Below are positions 1 to 5,421 of a DNA stretch of 6,057 nt, one piece after another. The first letter of the stretch is position 1, and every line of letters starts with the position of its first letter. Origin of the DNA: an uncultured Actinomycetes bacterium (GTDB taxonomy: Bacteria; Actinomycetota; Actinomycetes; Nanopelagicales; Nanopelagicaceae); assembly GCA_903839585.1 (NCBI GenBank), contig CAIMCU010000103.1, positions 1 to 6,057 of the forward strand. Direction: 5' to 3'. The notes under the pieces are model-generated. The model saw only the letters and a list, made by a program, of their open reading frames with translations. It was not told the origin of the DNA and did not search any database. A program made the position numbers and the translations under genes.

Positions 1-10
1 CACTGCTCAT
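1..10 (-). CDS. 5' end of an unidentified gene (partial, runs off left edge)
   Basis: Only the first ten bases of this gene are in the window, reading ATG AGC AGT G (Met-Ser-Ser). The start is credible because a full AGGAGG Shine-Dalgarno sequence sits 7 bases upstream (18-23), and a good promoter lies further upstream (146-174) with no other gene between. The product cannot be identified from three codons. It is the first gene of a transcription unit separate from the arginine operon, and its long structured leader suggests a highly expressed or post-transcriptionally controlled gene, though that is inference. Confidence 0.6.
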
Positions 11-140
11 TGAGTTTCCTCCTGTTTTCAGGGCAGACCGCCAAACCTAGTGCAACCAAGCGGGCACGGTCAAACCGGTCCATTGGAACTAGGTATGGAG
101 TAATGCTGTACGGCCTCAATCGTCCGTTCCACAGCAAGGA
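11..140 (-). promoter_or_regulatory. Long structured 5' leader (candidate cis-regulatory RNA)
   Basis: From the predicted transcription start near 138-142 to the start codon there are about 130 untranslated bases, unusual in such a compact locus. Three paired elements can be traced by eye. Hairpin A spans 105-135: 5 bp (131-135 with 105-109), a 3-base bulge at 128-130, then 4 bp (124-127 with 110-113). Element B spans 45-94: 7 bp (88-94 with 45-51), 4 bp (83-86 with 56-59) and an inner 4 bp (74-77 with 67-70). Hairpin C spans 21-32 and overlaps the ribosome-binding site. I do not recognise a known riboswitch or ribosomal-protein leader consensus. It could be an autogenous leader, an unclassified riboswitch, or a plain stable 5' UTR. 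No folding energy was computed. Confidence 0.45.
18..23 (-). promoter_or_regulatory. Strong ribosome-binding site for the gene at the left edge
   Basis: The minus strand reads AGGAGG here, followed by a 7-base spacer and ATG at 10-8. This is the strongest Shine-Dalgarno sequence in the window; the overlapping operon genes have weaker sites or rely on coupling. Its first three bases lie in the 3' arm of a small possible hairpin (CCTG/CAGG with an AAAA loop, bases 21-32 of the window), so access to the site could be modulated. Confidence 0.75.
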
Positions 141-145
141 GCGTA

Positions 146-174
146 ACTATAGGGCGGGGGCCGCTGGGGGTCAA
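146..174 (-). promoter_or_regulatory. Sigma70-type promoter for the left-edge gene
   Basis: The minus strand shows a -35 element TTGACC (169-174), an exact 17-base spacer rich in G and C (152-168), and a -10 element TATAGT (146-151). Each hexamer matches the housekeeping consensus at five of six positions and the spacing is optimal. Transcription would begin at about 138-142 and run leftward through the structured leader into the gene at 10. It lies downstream of the probable tyrS terminator, so it starts a new unit. The spacer and -35 overlap a run of four G-tracts on the opposite strand. Confidence 0.75.
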
Positions 175-224
175 ATTGGGGGTGATGGCTAGCCGGTGTT
201 CTAGGTCATATCGAGAAAACTCTC

Positions 225-256
225 AAAAAACCCCAACTTTTACGCGTAAAAAGTGG
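225..256 (-). terminator. Probable intrinsic terminator after tyrS
   Basis: One base after the tyrS stop codon, 233-256 can fold on the minus strand into a 24-base hairpin. CCA at the outer end pairs with TGG, followed by one mismatch, one G-T wobble, then TTTTA pairing with TAAAA around a CGCG loop. Two G residues and a run of six T (225-230) follow, as in a Rho-independent terminator. The stem is AT-rich and imperfect, so it may be weak. Its core TTTTACGCGTAAAA (238-251) is a perfect 14-base palindrome and could instead be a protein-binding site. The terminator reading is preferred because of its position and T-run. Confidence 0.55.
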
Positions 257-257
257 A

Positions 258-1535
258 TTAAATGAGTTCTACAGCAGCAAGATCGCGTTTGCCTTTTCGC
301 AAAACCGCGTATTTACCGCATAAAAAGTCGGTTTTTGAGGGTGCAAAATCCTCTCCCTCAATCTTGAGGTTGTTGAGGTACGCCCCACCCTCCTTAACAA
401 TCCGACGGGCCGCTGACTTCGAATCAACCACCCCTGTGGCTGCCAACAAATCTACCCAGGTTGGGATCGCTTCACCTGATTTAACAGAGGTTCGAGGCAG
501 CTCAGCTAGAGCCGATGAGAGTGTTGCTTCATCTAACTCGGAGAGCTCGCCTTGTCCAAAGAGTGCTCGAGCGGCGGCCTCCACACGATCGCAGATATCT
601 TGACTGTGCACAAGTGAGGTTAACTCACGAGCAAGAGCACGATGAGCCTCCCGCGCTCCAGGGTTTTCTAGATGAGTTTTTTCAAGGGACTCAATCTCTT
701 CACGTGATCTAAATGAGAAGACCTTAAGAAAATTAATAACATCCTTATCATCGGTATTTAGCCAGTACTGAAAGAAGGCGTATGGGGAGGTCATGGATGG
801 ATCTAGCCAAATACTGCCGCCGGCTGTTTTGCCAAACTTGGTTCCATCAGCTTTTGCTAGAAGAGGAATCGTTAGGGCATGCCCACTACCGCCTTCAACG
901 CGACGGATGAGATCCAACCCTCCAACGATATTTCCCCATTGATCGGATCCGCCTAACTGCAGTGTGCACTTATTGCGGCGGTAAAGCTCTAGGAAGTCAA
1001 AGGATTGAAGTACCTGGTACGAGAACTCTGTGTAAGAAATTCCACCAGACTCTAAACGTGATGAAACAGAGTCTTTAGATAGCATCTGATTAACACTAAA
1101 GTGTTTACCGATATCGCGCATGAACTCGATAGCTGAAAGTGGCGAGGTCCAATCCAGGTTGTTTACCACGATCGCTGGATTAGGTGAGGCCTTGAAATCT
1201 AAAAACTTTGATACCTGATCCTTTATCCGCCCTACCCATTGCTCAACAACATCGCTGGTGTTGAGGGTGCGCTCCTCGCTCTTGCCGCTTGGATCACCGA
1301 TTAACCCCGTCGCTCCCCCGACAAGTGCAATCGGGTTATGGCCTGCTAATTGAAAACGACGAAGAGCAAGCAGCACGACAAGGTTTCCTACATGAAGGCT
1401 GGGAGCCGTTGGATCAAAGCCGATATACAGGGTGAGCGGCTTCTTCATCGCCTCTCGAAGAGCCTCTTCATCAGTAGATTGAGAGAAGAGACCTCTCCAC
1501 TTCAAATCATCGAGTAGGTGCACCTGCGAACTCAT
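258..1535 (-). CDS. tyrS: Tyrosine--tRNA ligase
   Basis: This cytoplasmic class I aminoacyl-tRNA synthetase activates tyrosine with ATP and charges tRNA-Tyr. The 425-residue product has the usual bacterial TyrS length and layout. The catalytic Rossmann domain contains the HIGH-type motif HVGN (residues 48-51), GGATGLIGDPSGKS (73-86), the tyrosine-binding stretch YQVLQSFDF (173-181), GGSDQWGN (195-202) and the KMSKS-type loop KFGKT (233-237). A helical anticodon-binding region follows, and a C-terminal S4-like RNA-binding domain covers about 358-425. The start ATG shares ATGA with the argH stop, and the ribosome-binding site is weak, so translation is probably coupled to argH. The N-terminus (LLDDLKWRGLFSQSTD) aligns with what is expected of the family, supporting this start. 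tyrS often sits near argH in actinobacteria. A probable terminator follows immediately, making this the last gene of the operon. Confidence 0.97.
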   Translation of the reverse strand: MSSQVHLLDDLKWRGLFSQSTDEEALREAMKKPLTLYIGFDPTAPSLHVGNLVVLLALRRFQLAGHNPIALVGGATGLIGDPSGKSEERTLNTSDVVEQWVGRIKDQVSKFLDFKASPNPAIVVNNLDWTSPLSAIEFMRDIGKHFSVNQMLSKDSVSSRLESGGISYTEFSYQVLQSFDFLELYRRNKCTLQLGGSDQWGNIVGGLDLIRRVEGGSGHALTIPLLAKADGTKFGKTAGGSIWLDPSMTSPYAFFQYWLNTDDKDVINFLKVFSFRSREEIESLEKTHLENPGAREAHRALARELTSLVHSQDICDRVEAAARALFGQGELSELDEATLSSALAELPRTSVKSGEAIPTWVDLLAATGVVDSKSAARRIVKEGGAYLNNLKIEGEDFAPSKTDFLCGKYAVLRKGKRDLAAVELI

Positions 1536-2959
1536 GCGCCCATCATGCCCGAGAAGGCCTTACTCTCGGCGGTAAATTTGGTGGTGTTTTGAGAAAGTTC
1601 AACCTTGAGATCCTTTAACTGAACCTCCAAAGAGCTAGGTGATGTACCACCTCGGGTCGTTCTGGAGGCTAGCGCTCCATCTACTGTGAGAACTTTTCTC
1701 ACATCTGATGTCAGAGCTGGATGGATAGAGATAAGTTGATCATCACTTAACTCGTGGAGTGCAATTCCCAGCTTTTCGCACTGCGCAACGCACTTTCCGG
1801 CTGCTTCATGTGCTTGAGAGAAAGGGATGTGGGCGCGAACCAAGAAATCTGCAATCTCAGTGGCAAGTGAAAAACCCATCGGTGCAGCGGCCAGCATCTT
1901 CTCTCTATCGAACTCGGTCGTTGCAACCATGCCTGCCACCGCTGGAATGACTAAAAAGAGCGTATCGAATGAGTCAAAGAGAGGCTCCTTATCCTCTTGA
2001 AGATCGCGGTTGTATGCAAAAGGTAATCCTTTAAGCATCGTGAGAACACCGGTTAAGTTCCCGATCAATCTTCCCGCTTTTCCACGAGCGAGCTCAGCCA
2101 TATCTGGATTCTTCTTCTGCGGCATAATCGATGATCCAGTTGAGTACGCATCAGCAACCTTTGCCCAACCAAACTCTGTCGTTGCCCAGATACACCACTC
2201 CTCCCCTATTCGAGAAAGATGAACACCAATCAATGAGGTGATGAACAGAGCTTCGGCAACAAAGTCACGATCACTTACGCCATCGATACTGTTTGCCGAG
2301 TTGGAGGAGAAACCAAGCGCTGATGCAGTCTTTTCTGGCGCAAGGGGTAGAGAGGATCCGGAGAGAGCACCCGACCCTAGCGGGCTTACCTTTGTTCGCT
2401 TCAACCAGTCTGCAATGCGGTCGAGATCGCGAGACAAGGCGTGTACATGTTTTGCGAGCTCGTGACCAAAGAGAATCGGTTGTGCGTGCTGCAGATGAGT
2501 AAAGCCTGGCGCTGGGGCGTCCTTGTACTCTGTAGCTTTACTCAATAATGCAGATTGAAGTTCAGTTACGAGGCTGGCTAAATGCAGCATCTGATCTACT
2601 GCGTAAAGCTTGAGATCTGTAGCCACCTGATCATTGCGTGATCTTCCTGCGCGCAGTGATCCGCCAACCTCGCCCAGCTTCTCCATCAAACCACGTTCCA
2701 GAGCGCTGTGGACATCCTCATCCTCTGGCTTTGGAGTGAACTCCCCCTTAGCAACCTCTGAGATGAGCTCTCGGAGTCCGCTTCGAATCTGCGATGAAAC
2801 CTGTTTATCCAATAAGCCACTTGACTCGAGAACATCAAGATGGGCAAGAGAGGAACGCAGGTCGTAAGGTGCTAAGCGAAAATCAAAGTGAACACTTCTT
2901 GAAAGAGCAAAGACTGTTTGTGCTGGGCCGTCGGAAAACCTGCCACCCCATAGCGCCAT
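1532..2959 (-). CDS. argH: Argininosuccinate lyase
   Basis: ArgH catalyses the last step of arginine synthesis, splitting argininosuccinate into arginine and fumarate in the cytoplasm as a homotetramer. At 475 residues it has the family's normal length. Three conserved regions of the fumarase/aspartase superfamily are intact: SLRAGRSRNDQVATD (101-115), FTHLQHAQP (153-161, with the catalytic-region Thr154 and His155), and the signature GSSIMPQKKNPD (275-286, containing the catalytic serine at 276 or 277). The C-terminal ASRTTRGGTS (431-440) is also typical of ArgH. The start ATG overlaps the argR stop by one base (TAATG), with an AGGAG ribosome-binding site inside the argR 3' end about 6 bases upstream. 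Its substrate comes from ArgG, which is not encoded in this window and is not in its common place between argR and argH. Confidence 0.97.
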   Translation of the reverse strand: MALWGGRFSDGPAQTVFALSRSVHFDFRLAPYDLRSSLAHLDVLESSGLLDKQVSSQIRSGLRELISEVAKGEFTPKPEDEDVHSALERGLMEKLGEVGGSLRAGRSRNDQVATDLKLYAVDQMLHLASLVTELQSALLSKATEYKDAPAPGFTHLQHAQPILFGHELAKHVHALSRDLDRIADWLKRTKVSPLGSGALSGSSLPLAPEKTASALGFSSNSANSIDGVSDRDFVAEALFITSLIGVHLSRIGEEWCIWATTEFGWAKVADAYSTGSSIMPQKKNPDMAELARGKAGRLIGNLTGVLTMLKGLPFAYNRDLQEDKEPLFDSFDTLFLVIPAVAGMVATTEFDREKMLAAAPMGFSLATEIADFLVRAHIPFSQAHEAAGKCVAQCEKLGIALHELSDDQLISIHPALTSDVRKVLTVDGALASRTTRGGTSPSSLEVQLKDLKVELSQNTTKFTAESKAFSGMMGA

Positions 2960-3489
2960 TACCGGCTCCTCTTTCTACTAGAACTCCCTACAGACCTACT
3001 GGCCAAGGATCTGCCTCCACCCTTGGCGTATGAGAGCAATTCTTTCGCTAACTGCGCGCCACCAGTGGCTTTTTTGGATACAACCAAAACCGTGTCGTCG
3101 CCCGCGATAGTTCCAATAATGTTGGCGATTCCCGAGTTATCCAGAGTACTTGCAAGGAACTGAGCACCACCTGGTGGGGTGCGCACGACAGCTAAGTTGG
3201 CGCTGGCTTCCACGGAGAGGATTAGCTGCGATGGCACCGGTATTGATCTTGCGATTGCGCCATCGTTGCTGCTGCGAATCTCATAGATGGTCTCACCATC
3301 CTTGGAATGCCCCCGAACCGCGCCTATCTCTTCAAGGTCGCGACTTGCCGTTGTTTGAGTAACTGAGAAACCTGACTTCTTCAGCAGGGTAACAAGATCT
3401 GACTGTGAATGAATCAAGCCAGCTTGGATGAGCGAGATGGCCTTGGCTCTACGCGCAGAGACACTCTTGGAGTTTAGAACCTTAGACAT
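2959..3489 (-). CDS. argR: Arginine repressor ArgR
   Basis: ArgR is the arginine-responsive transcription factor that, in its hexameric arginine-bound form, binds ARG boxes upstream of arginine genes. The N-terminal winged-helix domain (about 12-72) carries the recognition helix with TQTTASRDLEEIGAVR (44-59). The C-terminal oligomerisation and arginine-binding domain (about 85-157) has VRTPPGGAQFLASTLD (102-117) and GTIAGDDT (126-133), whose Asp131-Asp132 pair is the usual arginine contact. The protein is 176 residues, somewhat long, because of a Ser/Arg/Lys-rich tail from about 158. The start overlaps the argD stop by 8 bases. AGAGG 6 bases upstream (3496-3500) supports it. argR lies inside the operon it presumably controls, implying autoregulation. 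The operator would be upstream of the first gene, outside this window. Confidence 0.96.
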   Translation of the reverse strand: MSKVLNSKSVSARRAKAISLIQAGLIHSQSDLVTLLKKSGFSVTQTTASRDLEEIGAVRGHSKDGETIYEIRSSNDGAIARSIPVPSQLILSVEASANLAVVRTPPGGAQFLASTLDNSGIANIIGTIAGDDTVLVVSKKATGGAQLAKELLSYAKGGGRSLASRSVGSSSRKRSR

Positions 3490-4639
3490 TTTCTACCTCT
3501 TTCAACGCGGCTTGGAACTCAATGACGAACTTCTCCAGCTGTACCTTTGTTACATTCAGAGCAGGCGCAATTCGAATCGTCTTTTCATTGGGCGCATTAA
3601 CTATCACGCCCCGTAACTGCAACCTCTGCTTTAACTGCGTTGCTACCGGATAATCCAATCCGATTCCCAGCAATAAACCTTGACCACGTACCTCAGAAAC
3701 CCCAGAAAACTTTGAGAGTTTTCTCTTAATGATCTTTTCTGCGGAGATTGCATTTGCTAGTAACTTCTCCTTCTTGATGGTGGCGATAACAGCTACACCG
3801 GCAGCCGTTGCAACAGGATTGCCTCCAAAGGTTGTTCCATGATCGCCGGGTTGAAGCAGCTTTGCAGCGCTGCCCATGGCGATCATCGCTCCGAGAGGCA
3901 GGCCCCCACCTAAACCCTTTGCAAGGGTAATTACATCCGGTTTGATCTTTTCATCTTCAAAACCAAACCAGTTGCCGGTACGACCCATTCCAGTTTGAAC
4001 GCAGTCAAAGACTAAAAGTGCTCCGGTAGCGTCACAGATAGAGCGAAGCTCCTTGAGATATCCGACTGGGGGAACAATAACTCCAGCCTCTCCCATAATC
4101 GGTTCGACAATAACCATGGCCGTCTTGCGATTAACAGCTCTCTTCATCGCCTTAGCATCCCCAAATGGAACGTGCTTCACCTTTGGGAGCAGTGGAATAA
4201 AAGGTGTGCGCTTTGCTCGCTGACCTGTTAGCGAAAGAGCTCCCATAGTTCTGCCATGAAAAGCGCCATCGGTTGCAACAATTCGAGATCTAGCCGTTTT
4301 ACGGGAGAGCTTTAACGCTGCTTCATTTGCCTCGGCACCTGAGTTACAGAAGAAGGTTCTTGCACTCTTGTCTCCCGTTAAACCCTGCAAAAGTTGCGCC
4401 AGTTCTAAAGCTTTCGGATGGGCAAAGAAGTTGCTGACATGTCCAAGTTCAGCGATCTGCTTAGAAACAGCCTTCACTACTGCCGGATGCGCATGCCCTA
4501 AAACATTTGTAGCGATACCACCCAAAAAGTCCAGGTACTTTTTGCCTTGACTGTCTGTCACAAATACCCCTTTGCCCTTAACTAAGGTCAAATCTGGGGT
4601 TGCGTAGTTGCTGATAAAGAGTTCATCCCATTTCATCAT
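3482..4639 (-). CDS. argD: Acetylornithine aminotransferase
   Basis: ArgD is a PLP-dependent class III aminotransferase that converts N-acetylglutamate 5-semialdehyde and glutamate to N2-acetylornithine and 2-oxoglutarate. It is 385 residues, normal for bacterial ArgD. Visible landmarks are the phosphate-binding SGAEANEAALK (100-110), FHGRT (127-131), EPIMGEAGV (179-187), FDCVQTGMGRTG (211-222, Asp212 binding the pyridine nitrogen), the Schiff-base Lys241 in LAKGLGGG (239-246), and GTTFGGNP (268-275). The residue after Asp212 is Cys213, where Glu is usual. A related aminotransferase such as ornithine or succinylornithine aminotransferase is possible by sequence, but the position between argB and argR makes ArgD the clear call. 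The start ATG shares ATGA with the argB stop; a second ATG follows directly. A GGTGAG ribosome-binding sequence lies just upstream, inside argB. Confidence 0.96.
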   Translation of the reverse strand: MMKWDELFISNYATPDLTLVKGKGVFVTDSQGKKYLDFLGGIATNVLGHAHPAVVKAVSKQIAELGHVSNFFAHPKALELAQLLQGLTGDKSARTFFCNSGAEANEAALKLSRKTARSRIVATDGAFHGRTMGALSLTGQRAKRTPFIPLLPKVKHVPFGDAKAMKRAVNRKTAMVIVEPIMGEAGVIVPPVGYLKELRSICDATGALLVFDCVQTGMGRTGNWFGFEDEKIKPDVITLAKGLGGGLPLGAMIAMGSAAKLLQPGDHGTTFGGNPVATAAGVAVIATIKKEKLLANAISAEKIIKRKLSKFSGVSEVRGQGLLLGIGLDYPVATQLKQRLQLRGVIVNAPNEKTIRIAPALNVTKVQLEKFVIEFQAALKEVENV

Positions 4640-5421
4640 GCGCTCACCAAAGTTCCACCAGCGCCTGCAAGTGCGAGTTTTAAGGCGTCTGGATCGGTGC
4701 CATCGATTATTCGTACAGCTTTGGCACCGGCAGCAATTGCATCTAAACAGGCGGCTACCTTTGGGGCCATACCCTTCTCGAAGGTTGATTTGATTTCTAA
4801 GAGATCCTTTGCGGAGATACTCGATATCAACGACGCCTTATCTGGCCAAGCTTTATAGATACCTTCAACATCTGTCATGATGATTAAAGCTTGTGCATCA
4901 AATTCACCCGCTATCGCCGCAGCTGCAAGATCTGCGTTAACGTTAAAACCTTCGGTAAAATTACTATCCGTTGCTATCGGGGAAATCACCGGCACCTTAC
5001 CTTCAGAAAGAAGGTCAAGAATGGCCTTTGGATTGACCGAGATTACCTGTCCAACCTGTCCTAGCTGCGCAGGTGATCCATCAACTAAAGTTCTTTGATG
5101 TTGAGCTATTAGAGTTTTGGAGCCGCGACCTGAAATAGATACGGCAGGTACACCATGCTGACTTAAGGTACCTGCAAGTCCAGGTCCAACCTCGTCAGCT
5201 AAAACCCTTTCGACAACATCAAATACTTCTGGAGTTGTCACTCGAAAACCTCCAATGAACTCCGAGTCAACACCAGCAGCTGATAGTGCTGCATCGATTT
5301 GCGGACCCCCTCCATGGACGATCACTAGGGATAAACCCGAAGCAATAGCTTCATTGACCGACTTGGCAAACTCTCCGTTTTGATCATTCATCGCGTGGCC
5401 ACCAAACTTGATTACTATCAT
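4636..5421 (-). CDS. argB: Acetylglutamate kinase, short form
   Basis: ArgB phosphorylates N-acetylglutamate to N-acetylglutamyl 5-phosphate with ATP, the usual control point of arginine synthesis. The amino-acid-kinase fold is complete: KFGGHAM (5-11, catalytic Lys5), VHGGGPQID (35-43), GGFRVTTPEV (57-66, substrate-binding Arg60), FNVNADLAAAAIA (159-171), MTDVEGIY (182-189) and KGMAPKVAACLDA (216-228, catalytic-region Lys221). The protein has only 261 residues and begins directly at the first beta strand. A stop in the same frame at 5452-5454, only ten codons upstream, with no usual start codon between, excludes a longer N-terminus. It therefore resembles the arginine-insensitive E. coli type in length rather than the hexameric arginine-inhibited type with an added N-terminal helix. 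The start shares ATGA with the argJ stop and has no clear ribosome-binding site, suggesting coupling. Confidence 0.95.
   Translation of the reverse strand: MIVIKFGGHAMNDQNGEFAKSVNEAIASGLSLVIVHGGGPQIDAALSAAGVDSEFIGGFRVTTPEVFDVVERVLADEVGPGLAGTLSQHGVPAVSISGRGSKTLIAQHQRTLVDGSPAQLGQVGQVISVNPKAILDLLSEGKVPVISPIATDSNFTEGFNVNADLAAAAIAGEFDAQALIIMTDVEGIYKAWPDKASLISSISAKDLLEIKSTFEKGMAPKVAACLDAIAAGAKAVRIIDGTDPDALKLALAGAGGTLVSA

Noticed and set aside
1..83. Minus-strand frame opening at ATG 83-81 (MDRFDRARLVALGLAV...) that runs through the AGGAGG site and off the left edge
   Set aside because: It is open for at least 27 codons and looks mildly protein-like, but there is no ribosome-binding site before its ATG, a stop-free stretch of this size is not rare by chance, and the ATG at 10-8 in another frame has an excellent site. 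A small upstream ORF remains possible but unsupported.
10..192. Plus-strand 60-codon open frame across the leader/promoter region
   Set aside because: It begins with TTG without a ribosome-binding site, the translation resembles no protein family, and it lies antisense to a better-supported promoter and leader.
233..256. Terminator acting in the plus-strand direction
   Set aside because: The hairpin has a T-run only on the minus-strand side; on the plus strand it is followed by the tyrS stop region with no T-run and no plus-strand gene precedes it.
1..257. An ARG box or tRNA/rRNA gene in the only non-coding stretch
   Set aside because: I found no TGAAT-AT-rich-ATTCA type inverted repeat, no CCA-ended cloverleaf and no recognisable rRNA start. 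The stretch is explained by terminator, promoter and leader.
1574..1602. Possible internal promoter for tyrS (TTGAAC, 17 bases, AAATTT)
   Set aside because: The -35 is fair, but the -10 matches consensus at only two positions and lies within the argH coding sequence; not enough to annotate.
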